Positions 10,851 through 22,883 are shown, numbered from the stretch's first letter. The stretch is DNA of 64,000 nt from Callorhinus ursinus (GCF_003265705.1 NW_020312785.1:129957898-130021897); one strand, 5' to 3'. Made by a program: numbers and translations. The notes: generated from the letters alone by a model not told the origin.

Positions 10851-13800
10851 GTCTGGCCCCCTGAGAAGTTGGCTCAAAGATGAGGATTTTTGTATAAATG
10901 ATGAAGTAAGTGCTTCCCAAGGAGACCTGTAAAGAGATGGGGGAAGTAAGACCTGGAGGGGAGGAGACCATGCCAGGGTAGAGCTTTGACAGAGTCTTAG
11001 AGGCAACCCGATCCCAATGGGAGTCCTTAAGAGGAAATTGCACTGAGGTCTTTGACCAGCCTCAAAGCAAGGCAGCTGGGCTTTGATGCTTCCACTAGTC
11101 GGTTGATCATTGGCCGTGGCTCCTCCCCTGGGGAAGTGTAGCCCCCGGGCACTGCCAGCTTTCCTCCTTTGTGGGTGACACTGCTCCAGGAGGCCCAGGG
11201 CAGTCCTCTGAAGACAGCTCACAAGCACAAGCCATAAGAAAGCACACAGAAGCTGGAGAGAGATAGCCAGCACGGAAGTGAGTGTGAGCAAGAGATACCG
11301 GTGATTATGGCAGTGGGGAGGGAGAGAAAGAGGCACATTTAAAACACATGAAAAGATATGTGGGAGATGTCAGAACACAGGGAATGTGTTAGTAATGAAA
11401 TAGTTCATACAGTTTTACACTTTTATTAACAAGTATTATGTACTCTTTTCTAAACGGTAATAAGATTGTAAAATAAACAATAAATACATAAGAATTTTTG
11501 TTTAAATAATGAAGAACAATATTTATGAGAGAGATTTGGCTGTAGTGAGCAGAATCTGAGACTTCTTTATAAAATTAAAAAAAAATACTGGCCAGTTTTT
11601 TGAGGGTGATATACAGACAAGATATAAATACTTACTGATTCAGGGAAAGGGAGGAAACCAAGGGTGTAAACCTTACTGAGAGCAAATCAGTGCTAAAGAG
11701 ATGAACATATAAATTGCCATTTCCCCAGGATTTTGCATGTATCCTCATCAAGCTGCTGCTTTTTTGATGAGCCTTAAACAGTTGGATTCAGTCAGGCTGC
11801 CCAAAAGGATTTAAAAGGTAGAGCTGGGTTTTTCTTCCACATACCTTTGGCTAATTTCTCAGACTTGATTTAATAAAAGGAAGACAACATAATAATTTTT
11901 TTTCTGAAAGGTTTATTTGGATGCCCTTGGAAAAAGCAAACAGATGAATTGAGAATTTAGTTTCATTAGCTGATATTAAAATTCTGCTATCTCATTGAAA
12001 TATTTCATTGGCTTTCAAGTCCATTTCACTAATGGAGATACTGGTTAGAAAAACATGCAGGAAAACACAGTGTACTGATAAATTCGGTAATTTCCTCTAC
12101 AACTTCTTAGAGAAATGCATATCTGAAAAATGGAAATTTTATTTACTAATCTCAAAATAGCAGTCAAATAACTTCAAAAAGAGTTTTATCTATGAACTCT
12201 TTGCCTAATGTATACTTTGCAAACATAGGCAGCATTGCCAGTCTGGGAAAAAAGTATCCTGTGTTTTTAAGAACTGGTAGCATTTCTCGAAAAAGAGGAA
12301 ATCAAGTTCCAGGAGGAGCTAGCACGGTAATTAGGTACTTCCAGGAGGAAGTCTGTGTTGCCTAGTAAAAAGACATACAGGTTTGAATGAGATTAGATCT
12401 TTTTATTTATCCATGACACTCAGACCTATCATTAATTTCTTTTAGGCTTGACTTCATTCAGGGGACAAAAAACACTAACAAAATCTAACATCATCAGTTT
12501 TGGTTAACTTTCCTTGGAAATGGGAAGACACTCTCTGGTGTATGATATTGTTGGGTTGTTGCTTACAGTTGTGTAGGCTCTTAACAGACCCTGCAGGACT
12601 GGCCTTGGGTCTCTTTCATTAACAATGACTTGATTTAAAACTTGATAATTTAGCCATTGACCTGAGCTGTGAAGTGGAGGTAGATGGGGGGCTTGAGGAG
12701 CTGGAAGCCCATTGGAATAAATTCAATGGTGTGGTGGGAAGTAAGGACAAAAAAGGGTAAACTCCTGTTAACAGCAGTCTTAGCTCATATCACAGGCTTT
12801 TGTTTTGTTTTGTTTCTTTCCCAGCCTCTGTCTGGTTCTCTCTGATATATTTAGAGAAGATCCATGAATAGAACATTAATTGCTTTAGTTCCCTGAGAAA
12901 AAATGAGGTATATCTGCACCATGAAAACCAACTGGCTTTGGAATGTAAAAAATCAGCTATCTAATAATTTTGCCTACTAGACCCTAAATATTCAGTGTCA
13001 TTTAAAAAAGCAAATAGCTGATTGTTTGGGTGTCAACTACCATAAGCTCAACTACCGTTAGAAAGGCAGGTTCATCTTAAATTTGTATAAAGCAACCCTA
13101 TGTAAAAATTCTTGGTGATTTACCTGAACAGAAACTTTACTGACACCTGTGTATCCCCTTATTCTCTGCCATCTACTTGTTCCATTTTCCTTGTCAAATG
13201 ACAAAATGACCTCATTCCTCTAAATCTACTAATTTAACCATCATTCATCTTGTGCATCAGGATTTGCTATGACTCACAGGCCATCACATGTGACCTTCTC
13301 TTTCCCGCCCTGGTGCTACCTATTTTTCTGTATTCACACTTACCTTTACCTTCTTTCCCCCAGGCTCGAAGGATGGAAGACTAGTTCCTCCTTCTCTTCA
13401 AGCACATCTATACATCATCAACCTTCTGCCCCATAGGATTGGGGGAAAAATGTGGTTAGAAAGGCTTACACATCATTTCTTTTAAATACTGCAAATTCAT
13501 ACACTGCTCCATTTTAAGCAAAATTTTTCTCTAAATAAATCAAAACTGATCTCTCCCTGGATAGTACTGGAGACATCCAGAATTATTCTAAACCTAATTT
13601 TTCAATGTGCCACATTTCTGTATTGGTCATTCTGTAACCCTCTTTATAGCATTTTTTCCATAGTGGATTACATTTTCCATGTTTACAAGTGAGGTTTCGT
13701 TTGCTATATTTCATTTAATTTCTATGTTCCCTGGGGACAAGGACAGATAACAGAAGTCTATTAATCTCTTTAACTGTTGGATTTCCTCAAGGTTTAGGAC

Positions 13801-15548
13801 TAGAATGTCTCCTTTTCTTGCCTACATCTGCTTCTGAGGCTGCCTCATTCACACTCACCTACTCAGTTATTAACTGACTGCCATAGCCCAGAGGTTTTTA
13901 TCTCCAATCCAAGACTCTCTTCAGAACTCCTCTTTATATACACAATGGCTACTTACATATACAGTGGATTGTTTGATACTCAATTTGTTATCCATAAGTG
14001 TTTGAATAAATGAACAAGTTAGTTACATGTTTCTAAATTCTGCTGGAGGGGGGATGGGGTAAGAGAAATAACACATTCCATGTACTCAAAATCCTGGACC
14101 TAGCTCATCTTCTGACTAAAGTTATATAATTTTTATTTTTATTTTGATGTTTGTTACTTCCACAGATTCAAAAAATGTTTTCCTCTAAAACAGTAGTTTT
14201 TCACTATAGATTTTATGTGCTGTATTATTTACTATTGAGCCCTTCCTGCCATGGAGTGAAACAAAATCTTACTGTGGATTTAGATTTGCCTTTTCTCCTG
14301 CTATACTTCTAGTACCACTATCCATGGACTTCCTGAATGCTTATACACTCACGATATTCCATGACTTTCCAAATGAGAAACTGCCTTATGGTAAGAGAAG
14401 TAAAGCAATGAGTTGATGTACATAGGATTCACTAGTCTGACTCTGCACTCTAATTCCTGTATGGAAAATGTATCCTTTATAGAATGGTGGCATGGTTTAT
14501 TGAAAACTTTGTTATAGCACCAGCTGGGAGACCATACATGATGAGAGTTGGGTGCTGTCTTGTAAGATGTGTATGTATGAGGGTTTTGAGGTTTTTTTCA
14601 TAGCCTACATATGGGTTTGAGAACCAAGTCATGAGAGGAAGCATGTGCCCATCCCTATTTTTTTTTTTTATGAATCAATTGGAAAAATGTGCTTTCTTTC
14701 CCTATGACTAGCAGCTGCTGGTTTAGAAATGAAGGCTTTTATATATAAATTGCTTTCCTTGAATTGTAAGCTGAGACAACCACCAGGCTATTTTGGGCTT
14801 CTGTTGCCTTTAGGTGAGCAGGTCAAAATGGGTTTCAGGGTTGGCTTTCACAATTAATGGTGTCAAGGAGATAGGGCTGCTATTAGACAGTGGGGCAGGA
14901 AGGAGTGAGTATAGTACTGGGGTGTCCCTTGTGATGGTCAGAGCCCTCAGAGATGGAGGTTCAGGCTATCTCACCAGGTAAGGAACCCTGATCAGTTGAA
15001 GTCATAATAATTTGGAATGAGGACCAACAGAAAGGAGTCATAAATAGCAACCATTGCCAAGGGACTAGTGGTAAAAATGACTACCACAACCCTATGGTTT
15101 CTACCATACTTCCTTGCAGTAATTTATATATTTACTTATGCTAACTTTTACATTTACATTATCTATTAAGTTAATTCTCTCCTTTTCCTACATGCTATTT
15201 TGCTATAAACTATGTTTTAGAAATCGTTGACTAGTTGAGTCCAAAGCAGAATATGGGAGATAGGATCATGATAGAACTGAATTGACCTCAACTAGATTTG
15301 GATGCAGTAAATAATGAGATTTTAACTTTTCTTCCTTTTGGAAGGGTACATTTTTAGAAATGAGGAGGTAATTGTGTTGCAGTACCTAGCTGCAATGGTT
15401 TGGGGTGGAAAGTAGGGTGTTAAGCAGCTATAGTAGTGGAGTGTGGAGGATATCTGTACTTTCTGTTTGCTACTCCGCATCCAAACCTCTGCTTCTGTTT
15501 GGGAAGTCTCCTTTTATGAGTCCTGAGAGGAGGCAGAGTCTATTTCTA
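10851..15548. other. Long unassigned stretch
   Basis: About 4.7 kb without a recognisable gene or named repeat. The minus frames over 11336-10744 (173 and 99 codons) overlap a GC-richer block and show no known domain; I regard them as chance frames. No tRNA, rRNA or splice-bounded coding exon is convincing. Ancient repeats below visual detection are likely. Confidence 0.4.
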
Positions 15549-15825
15549 CCTAAAATTTTTTTCAAGTTTTTAAAAAATTCCATCTAGTTAACATACAGCA
15601 TAATATTAGTTTCAGGTATAGAATTTAGTGATTTATCACTTACAACACCCAATGCACAACAAAGTGCCCTCCTTAATCCCCATCACCCATTTAACCCATC
15701 TCCCCACCCACATCCCCTCTAGTAACCCTCATCTTGTTCTCTATGGTTTAAGAGCCTGTTTTCTGGTTTGCCTCTTTTTCCCCCTAATGTTCATCTGTTT
15801 TGTTTCTTAAATTCCACATATGAAA
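15549..15825 (-). mobile_element. L1 3'UTR part of a 5'-inverted insertion
   Basis: Reverse complement of carnivore L1 3'UTR: CTAGTTAACATACAGCATAA, AGTTTCAGGTATAGAATTTA, CACCCAATGCACAAC, CCCCATCACCCATTTAACCC and TTGTTTCTTAAATTCCACATATG. The T-rich left end marks the poly(A) side. It meets plus-strand L1 sequence at 15825/15826. Confidence 0.9.
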
Positions 15826-16185
15826 CTGGACCACTTTGTTATACCGTACGCAAAAAATAAATTCAAAATGGATGAAAGACCTAAATGTGAAGACATCAAA
15901 ATCCTAGAGGAGAACATAGGCAGTAACCTCTTTGACATTGGCCATATCAACTTCTTACTAGACACAGCTCCAAAGGCAAGGGAAACAAAAGCAAAAATAA
16001 ACTATTGGGACTTCATCAAGATAAAAACCTTCTGCACAGCAAAGTAAACAATCAACAAAACTAAAAGGCCACCCTCAGAATGGGAGAAGATATTTGCAAA
16101 CAGCATATCTGATAAAGGGTTAGTATCCGAAATCTATAAAGAACTTATCAAACTCAACACCCAAAAAACAAATAACTTATTTTTA
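15826..16185 (+). pseudogene. L1 ORF2 C-terminal fragment, inverted
   Basis: Sense-strand L1 ORF2 near its C-terminal third. The open piece (15820-16047) contains NKFKMDERPKCEDIKILEEN, NYWDFIKIKTFCTAK and then a stop, followed by TGGGAGAAGATATTTGCAAA. Orientation is opposite to the adjoining 3'UTR piece, which is the signature of twin priming. Compared with the L1 copy at 42166-43056, about 600 bases between the two parts are absent. Confidence 0.88.
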
Positions 16186-17747
16186 GTTAGAATTTAAAAA
16201 GGCCTGATGCTCAGTTATATAGCATTCTTGGCAGCTAAGAAGCATTCACCTGACTTAAGTGGCTTAGGCCAATCATACTTGCTTGGTCTGGATTTGAGTC
16301 TGATGGTAGAGATACAAAGCTACTACCACCTGTCTAGAATACATTTTGCAATCTGAGCATCATTCCAATTTTGGAAGCTACCATAGTACTCAGTATTTAG
16401 TGGAAGTGAAAGTGCTATCCCTTCTAGATGGATTTGTGCCAAGGTGTGGCCCTTCCTTGCCCTTGTTTTCTGAGCTCACTTTCCTGGCCCTCGTGGCAAT
16501 TCTGGAAGCTACCTAATATATTCTTTCAATAAATTGGTTTTCTGCTTACGTCATCCAGGGTCACTTTCTGTTTCTTCCAGCTAAGAAGCCTGAGTTGTGC
16601 ACTGAGGGCACCCACAAGAAGCATATGAAAGGAACCTCCTTCTTTGGGAGTTGCACATTCTAAACCCACACACATGTGGGATGTGGGCTATGTCTCCAAA
16701 GGATCCTTAGGACCCAACTCACTCAAAAACCTCCAGCAAGACCCACGTGGTTGTGTAAAAACACCATCTATAAACAGCTGTTTATCCTTGGTAATGGAGT
16801 GAGGTTAATCCTGTGGTCACTCTGACTACATGATTCACAGACTGTCTCAATGTTGAGTCATAGGAAACCTCAGGTGGGCTGTGAAGGCCCAGGAAATGTT
16901 GTGGTATTTTCATCCTGATGTTGCAATAGGAATATCATCTACAAATCCTGCCTGCTGGTCTCAAAATGCTGAAAAGGCTTTAGCATACACTTTTTAAAAA
17001 ACAAACAAGTGAACTAAAGAGGGGGCAAGTAGAAGGAAGTGGGATCCAAAAATATGTGGTTGTTATTTCATTCACAAAGGTAAAAATGATTGAAGGGTGG
17101 GTAGGAGTTTTTTGATACCTCAGAGTGGAAATCAACAAGGAGCTTATTATACAAAAAGGAAGAGAAAAGGCAAGTTTCCAAAACAATAAAAAATGGATGA
17201 ATTTTTTTTTCTAAGAGGCTCATGAGATCATTAGCTAATCACAGGTCTGGCTCAAATGGGCAATTTGAAAGATCTAGTTGTTTATTAGGAAAAAAAAAGT
17301 AGGTAGAGCATGCTTATCTTTTTTTTAAATATGAAAAACATGTGGCTATTCAGAATTCTCATGAATAAGGAAGAATGACTGGAAAATGTAACCATGGAAA
17401 GCAAATAAGATAACAGAGGTAAAAATGGCGAGTGTTTATGATCTGAGGAAGATGAATGAAAGCAATTTGAGGTTGAATTGAACCTCAAGGGTATGGAAGT
17501 TCCAGCATTGCAAGGAGAATTCTGTGGCATAGCCAGAGAGAAAAAGCCAGCACTTGAAAATATATATAAAGATATATTGTGAAACACTATATAAAGGTAT
17601 TATCACCAAAGCAAGGCTCTTTTTGGCTGTGCAGAAAGTAATTATATGGAAAAGTACAAATAAGGACCTATTACTATGGATGAGCATAATACTTTATAAT
17701 AGCGCTTTGTAATACTTGTTATAATCATTTATAAAATAGTTTATAGT
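16186..17747. other. Unassigned, with possible old LTR-like repeat
   Basis: 16330-16640 (CCTCGTGGCAATTCTGGAAGCTACC, TCAATAAATTGGTTTTCTGC split here as short anchors, and CAGCTAAGAAGCC) resembles a dispersed mammalian repeat that I cannot name. The remainder is AT-rich and without genes. Minus frames at 17687-17285 show no domain. Confidence 0.35.
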
Positions 17748-17828
17748 TTCCAGGATTAAGGTTGTTCTGTGGTTCAGTGAGCAAAGTTTTGAAATTTGCC
17801 AGGTCTGGATTCAAATCCTGACTCTGTC
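17748..17828 (+). mobile_element. MIR, left part (split by LTR)
   Basis: TTGCCAGGTCTGGATTCAAA and TCCTGACTCTGTCAC match the MIR core text (GGTTCGAATCC, GGCTCTGCCAC). It stops exactly where the LTR at 17829 begins and resumes after 18285, so the LTR inserted into the MIR. Confidence 0.75.
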
Positions 17829-18285
17829 ACACTGTATGTTCGCCAGGGCTGCTAAAACAAAGTGCCACAGACCAGGTGGCAAACAACAGAAATTTACTTC
17901 TTACAGTTCTGGAGGCTGGGAGTCTGAGATTGAAGTGTTGGCAGGGTTGTTTCCTTCTGAGGGCAATGAGAGATTGCTCTGTTCCAGGTTGTTTCCTTCT
18001 GAGGGCCATGGGAGAAGGTTCCTCTCTCCTTGGTTTGTAGATGGCTGTGTTCTCCCTGTGTCTTCACATCATCTTCCCTCTGTGCATGTATGTGTACAAA
18101 TTTCCTCTTCTTATGAGGACACCAGTCTGATTGGATTAGGACCCACCATAATGACTTCATTTTAATTGAGTTACCTTTTTAAAGACCCTACCTCCAAATA
18201 ACAGTCACATTCTGAGATAGAATTAGGGAGTTAGGACTTCCGCATATGAATTTTAGAGGAGCCACAATTCATCCTGTTTAACAGT
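17829..18285 (-). mobile_element. MaLR-type LTR with internal 42-bp duplication
   Basis: Starts TGTATGTTCGCCAGGGCTGC, contains ACAACAGAAATTTAC, CAGTTCTGGAGGCTGG, CTCCTTGGTTTGTAGATGGC, GGACACCAGTCTGATTGGAT, CTCCAAATAACAGTCACATT and ends near CATCCTGTTTAACA. This is the reverse complement of an MLT1/MST-like LTR. GGTTGTTTCCTTCTGAGGGC occurs twice (17945 and 17987). Open frames on both strands here are incidental to the LTR. Confidence 0.85.
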
Positions 18286-18432
18286 GGCTTCTTAAACTTC
18301 TTAAGTGCTTTCTTAAAACAAGTCACTTGATTCTTCTGAGACATTTTCCTTGTCTTTTAAATGGGGACATCTTGTAAGATGAGAGGTAAACCACCAATAG
18401 TCAAGGCTGGCACATAATAAGGATTAAATAAG
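18286..18432 (+). mobile_element. MIR, right part
   Basis: Continuation of the MIR at 17748-17828: AACAAGTCACTTGATTCTTC, ACATTTTCCTTGTCTTTTAA, ATGGGGACATC and GGCTGGCACATAATAAGGAT follow the usual MIR 3' order (CTCATCTGTAAAATGGGG, then TGGCACATAGTA). Confidence 0.75.
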
Positions 18433-18452
18433 GATTAAAAAAAAGTCAACAA

Positions 18453-18643
18453 GGGGCGCCTGAGTGGCTCGGTCGTTAAGGGTCTGCCTTTGGCTCAGGT
18501 CATGATCCCAGGGTCCTGGGATCGAGCCCCGCATCGGGCTCCCTGCTCAGCAGGAAGCCTGCTTCTCCCTCTCCCACTCCCCCTGCTTGTGTTCCCTCTC
18601 TCCTTGTCTCTCTCTCTGTCAAATAAATAAATAAAATCTTTAA
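18453..18643 (+). mobile_element. CAN-SINE (tRNA-derived)
   Basis: Head GGGGCGCCTGAGTGGCTCGG, body GATCCCAGGGTCCTGGGATC, GGGCTCCCTGCTCAGCAGG, CT-rich 3' part and AAATAAATAAATAAAATC tail. Close to consensus, so fairly young. Target duplication AAAAAAAGTCAACAA at 18438-18452 and about 18645-18659 is perfect. Confidence 0.96.
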
Positions 18644-18659
18644 GAAAAAAAGTCAACAA

Positions 18660-19143
18660 ATATTACTGCTATTATTGTGATAAAGTACAGCACAAGCACA
18701 GAAAACAAAACCCTCAAAATTTAAAAATTCCATTACTCCAGCCTCTCAGTGAGTTCAGAAAGTTCTCTATGCTCCACAGAACTCCTCTCTGACCCTCCCA
18801 GTCAGGGGTGTCTCTGAACACATGTCAGCTCCTTTCCCCTCTTTCCTGACTCACATAGTTTGTCAGTATCTCTAGTTTCCTGCTCAGATACTGTTTCAGG
18901 TGAAAAAACAAACCAAAAAATGAAGTAAAAAGGGAGAGTCAGAATACACTAGATTCCTTGGATACTTGCAACCCACTTTTCTAATCATTTTTGGAACCAG
19001 CTTTGGGAGGGTCTGGCCAGTTGGAGGTGAAGCTGAGAGTAGCCAGCAGAGGGCAGCAAAGTGCCAGGTAATTGGGCCTGTAGAGTGGCTCTGAGGTACA
19101 GGACGTGTGGGAGCCATATTGGCAGGTGCGTTTCCCTCTAGGC
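18660..19143. other. Unassigned sequence
   Basis: No gene seen. 18740-18890 (ACTCCTCTCTGACCCTCCC and following) might be an eroded L2, but the match is too weak to call. Confidence 0.4.
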
Positions 19144-19322
19144 CAGTGGTTGACAAATTTTGCTGCATTAGGGTCACACAGGTGGGGAGGGGAGTGGAGC
19201 TTTAACAACTCCTGATATCTCAGTTCAAGTCCAGACTGACCAATTAAATCAGAATTTCTGGGGCCCCAGAATTTCTACCGACTTCTGACAAGCATCGGTA
19301 CTCTTTGGAGAACTTTAGTTGT
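19144..19322 (+). mobile_element. hAT-Charlie-type non-autonomous DNA transposon fragment
   Basis: Starts CAGTGGTTGACAAATTTTGC, a form of the common CAGTGGTTCTCAAA terminus, and has GTGGAGCTTTAACAACTCCT and TTAAATCAGAATTTCTGGGG, ending near TTGGAGAACTTTAG. No transposase is present. The exact family is not certain. Confidence 0.65.
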
Positions 19323-20327
19323 CCTCATGTGTAGCCACGTTTGCGAGTCACCCATTAGCTGTGGCAGAGCTACAGAGGTAGAGCTAGAGGTTGTACTGAA
19401 GGGAATGTTGGGGCATCAGTGCCAGTCCATTAGAAGCCCAAAGGACCAAAATTGGGGTTTGAGAAAAGACTGGGACAGAGATGAGTAAAAACCAGCCAGG
19501 GTCATTACTCAGATTATAGCCACCATCCTAGGGAGGTGGGTTTTGTCAGTTTCTAAATTGTGACCAAATTACAAGATATTAGTAGTGCTTTGAAGGTAGA
19601 CCTTCAAACACATTGAAATTGTTGGAGTTGCTAATAAATGAGATGACATTCAATAGGGTTACTTGATGAGATACGGCAAATGCAAAATGAAAACAGATCA
19701 AGTTGGTAAGAATACGAAAGAAACAAGGGTGAATGTTACCCACCAAAGAAGTGAAGGCAGAATTAATAAGAAATTCCTGCCCAGGAGCACTGTGTGAGTG
19801 ACCTAGGAACGCTCCCCCCTGACTGGGTCCAGGCTCACCTTTGGTGTGTAAATCACTTGTATGAAGGAGAAATGTAATTTGAAGAAGGTTCAAAGGAGTA
19901 CTATGAACCCTGAAGTCTAAAAACGTACAAGGGGAGGTTGTTAAAGAGTTTTTGTGAAAGGAGAATTTATAGATCATCGAATTAATAGAATACAGAGGGA
20001 GGAAAAATTCTGACTTTACTCACCACAAATTCTGTTCTTGGGATGAGTGAGAATAATGTCTGAGAGAGTTTAACATGTATATGAGGAAAGACAATTGTGA
20101 CAAGTACATCTGTTTGTTCAAAGTGTGATTGCTACCTGAATAGGTAGTTTGAGGTGGAGGTGATGAGAACTTGTTTGTCAACCACTTGAAGAAAATGATC
20201 TGTGTGTGTGTGGGTGTGCATGCGAGCACTGTGACTTAAATAATATTGGCATTTTCAAACTCTGTTATCCTAGAATTTTAATATCAATTTTGAAATCCTG
20301 ACAGAGCACAAATATGTTTCTTTGAAG
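19323..20327. other. Unassigned sequence with short TG run
   Basis: No gene. A short TGTG tract lies near 20200-20218. The minus frame at 19977-19579 has no recognisable domain and looks like chance. Confidence 0.4.
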
Positions 20328-20481
20328 CAGTGTGCTTCAAATTCCGTGTGCATCAGGATTATTAGAACACAGATAGCTGGGCCCTCAGAGTGTCTGATTT
20401 GGAAGAGCTTGTGAACTTTTCTCACAAGTTACAAGTAATGCTAATGCTGCTTGTGTGGGGACTACACTTTGAGAACCACTG
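20328..20481 (+). mobile_element. hAT MER20-like element
   Basis: Begins CAGTGTGCTTCAAATTCCGT with GTGCATCAGGATTATTAGAA and ends ACTTTGAGAACCACTG. Inverted CAGTG and CACTG ends and the internal AGCTGGGCCCTCAGAGT text match the MER20 group. Short and non-coding. Confidence 0.72.
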
Positions 20482-20566
20482 TTTTCAAAGGAAAATCTTA
20501 TTATTCTGTAAAGAGGATAATTCATGCCTGCAGAGGCACATGGGGAATGCTCACCTCTACTTAGCT

Positions 20567-20700
20567 CAGTGATTCCAACTTTGTACACCAGAGTCACTTT
20601 GGAGAGTGTTAAAAACACTCCACCCCAGAGAGTATGTCATGCTTGACCTGGCAAGTGGTCTGGACATCAACATTTTTAAATCCACAGGTGATCAAATAGG
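20567..20700 (+). mobile_element. hAT-type element fragment
   Basis: CAGTGATTCCAACTTTGTAC followed by CAGAGTCACTTTGGAG and later TCCACAGGTGATC fits a diverged hAT non-autonomous element. The right terminus is not clear. Confidence 0.5.
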
Positions 20701-20804
20701 CAGTCAGGATGGAAAGCCATGAGCTAGCTAGGCAGCATCCTGGTCTAGTTGGTCTTAAGTCTCTGGATAGCCTCAGAAGTAATACAGTCAAAATGATAAA
20801 TAAT

Positions 20805-21120
20805 CCCAGCTGATATTTGTCAAGTGCTTTCTATGGGTCTGCACAGTTTGAAGCTCTTCATGTGGATTATGTCATTTTAAACTTCACAATAAGGGGCGCC
20901 TGGGTTGGTTCAGTCGGTTAAGCATCTGCCTTCAGCTCAGGTCATGTTCCCTGGGTTCTGGGATCAAGCCCCACATCGGGCTCCCTGCTCAGCACTGAGT
21001 CTGTTTCTCCCTCTTCCTCTCCCCCTCCGCCTGCTTGTTCTCTCTCTTTCTCTCTCTCTCAAATAAATAAGCAGAATTTAAAAAAAAATAAACTTCACAA
21101 TAAGAGATGTATTATCCGAT
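20805..21120 (-). mobile_element. MIR, split by a SINE
   Basis: CAAGTGCTTTCTATGGGTCT and TTCATGTGGATTATGTCATT look like the reverse complement of a MIR 3' part. The CAN-SINE at 20893-21088 is inserted in it and the sequence resumes for a few bases after 21104. Confidence 0.55.
20893..21088 (+). mobile_element. CAN-SINE (tRNA-derived)
   Basis: Head GGGGCGCCTGGGTTGGTTCA, CGGTTAAGCATCTGCCTTC, CCCTGCTCAGCACTGAGTC, CT-rich 3' part and A-rich tail. Perfect target duplication TAAACTTCACAATAA (about 20878-20892 and 21089-21103). Confidence 0.96.
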
Positions 21121-21394
21121 ACCTACACGAACAGTGTTTAGGGCCTAGGGCTCTGCAACAAATTATAAAAATGGTTGAGACTTGGCAAAAAATATATTGG
21201 CTCCAAAACACAAAAGGAAAATTGCAAAAGTAAAATTACTATTAACCATTTTTACAGTAAAATAGTAAGACTCTTCAATATTTTTAAAACGATGTCTTAT
21301 ATTTAATAAGGTGTATACATGCCGTCTAAAATATGTTTGCTATTTTGTAAGGTCAGACTTGCAAAGTGCCTAGTACCTATGAATGTCTTCACAT

Positions 21395-21545
21395 GCCCTG
21401 CTCACCATAACTTGACAAAGAGATATTATTAACTCCACTTTGCAGATGAGAAATTTGAGGCAGAGGATTTAAGTAATTTACTTTAAGTCACACAGCCAAG
21501 TAAGAGATGGAGAAAAGAATTTTAACTCAGAGATTCTGACTTTGT
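21395..21545 (-). mobile_element. MIR
   Basis: ACTCCACTTTGCAGATGAGA, AATTTGAGGCAGAGG, AAGTCACACAGCCAAGTAAG and GATTCTGACTTTG follow the order of a reverse-complement MIR. Confidence 0.75.
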
Positions 21546-21938
21546 GAGTCACTGAAACGACATGTAATGTACATACCCACATGACTTGGGACAAAGTTCC
21601 CCCGGGGCAGTTGTAAAGGAATTTCAATTTGAGGCTTTTAAAACCCTTTCAGAGAATCTGGGGATCCCTAATCTATTTGATCTGAGTTCAACAGGGCAGC
21701 CACTCGGGAGGCTGCATGCAGACTGTGTGGGAAAGGCACCCCAGGCTTGGACACCATGGCAGCCCTGAATCAGGGCCCCTAATTCATGCATCTTGGTTAG
21801 CAGCACAGCCCTTGTTGAATATTGCCTGAAAAGAATAGAAAGTTAAAGTATTCAGAAGACACCTGTGGTTCACTTTAAAATTATATGCTCTTGATTATTG
21901 TGTAGGACTTGGTCCCCTCAATTTAAAAAAAGAAAAAT

Positions 21939-22063
21939 GGGGGTGCCTGGGTAGGTCACTCTGTTAAGTGTCTGACTCTTGATCTCAGCTCAGGTCTTGA
22001 CCTCATGGTGATTTCAAGCCCTGTGGTGGGCTCCACGCTGGGTGCGGAGCCTCCTTAAAATAA

Positions 22064-22115
<52 letters not shown>
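21939..22115 (+). mobile_element. CAN-SINE with GATA tail
   Basis: Head GGGGGTGCCTGGGTAGGTCA, then CTTGATCTCAGCTCAGGTC and GGGCTCCACGCTGGGTGCGG. It lacks a long CT region and its tail is a GATA microsatellite instead of poly(A). Short flanks AGAAAAATGG (21931-21940) and AGAAATGG (22114-22121) suggest a target duplication. Older than the 18453 and 20893 copies judging by divergence. Confidence 0.85.
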
Positions 22116-22116
<1 letters not shown>

Positions 22117-22117
22117 A
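22064..22117 (+). repeat. (GATA)n microsatellite
   Basis: About 13 uninterrupted GATA units at the 3' end of a CAN-SINE, grown from its TAAATAGATA tail. Likely length-polymorphic. Confidence 0.97.
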
Positions 22118-22122
22118 ATGGA

Positions 22123-22883
22123 AACTGCAGCCCAGTGACTGTCCCTCACTGCACCAGTTAATGGTGGAACCAGGACTGGAGTGAAGATGCAAGAGGCCCC
22201 CAGGACTAACAGGTATTAATGCCTACTGGCATCTTCCACAAGCCAAATTTCAGTGAAGAGATCTGTCATGTTTCCACTACATAGGTCTTTGCAAAATGCT
22301 CTGAAGTCTTGACTTACTGTCAGAGACAACCTATGTCCTCACAATAATAGGTAGAGAGAAGGAAATATTAAGCTGATGGCTTAGCAGACACAAATATTTT
22401 TTAAAAATTGTCACACTCTAGCACGGAAGCTAATCATCTCTTTGAGTTTGGAATTTTTTCTCCTCTCCTGCCATCTGCTGGTGCTTCTGAGACACATTTT
22501 CATTGATTTGCCCCTGATCCCAGTGGTTCCTATAACACTTGTTTAGTTTTCAAGGTCATTACTTCTCAAATCAGCAAGTCACATACTTAGGAAATTCAGA
22601 AATATTTATTTGATGTTTAGGACAAAGCTATGACTTATGGTTCTCTTTAAACATCAGAATATTTTATTTCTGCTAAATTTTTTGCTCCTCAAATTTGAAC
22701 TAATTACGTGACATTGTTAAATAATGTGACTGTGAATGTATACACATCTACACTTTAAATAGAATGAAAAATCAAGACATGTGGTTCTATTAAACTGGAT
22801 ATTTATTTAAACACATGAATCATTAGTTGCTGTGGTATCAAGTATTGAAAGAAAAAAAATGCTGTTTAAAAAATTTTCTTTTG
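22123..22883. other. Unassigned sequence
   Basis: AT-rich with no gene. 22125-22180 (CAGCCCAGTGACTGTCCCTC, GGTGGAACCAGGACTGGA) may be a MIR remnant, but is too short to call. Confidence 0.4.

Noticed and set aside
10744..11336. Minus-strand frames of 173 and 99 codons as possible genes
   Set aside because: They overlap in different frames, have no domain, and partly cover decayed L2 sequence; composition explains the lack of stops.
17836..18165. Frames on both strands as small proteins
   Set aside because: They lie within an MaLR LTR and are explained by it.
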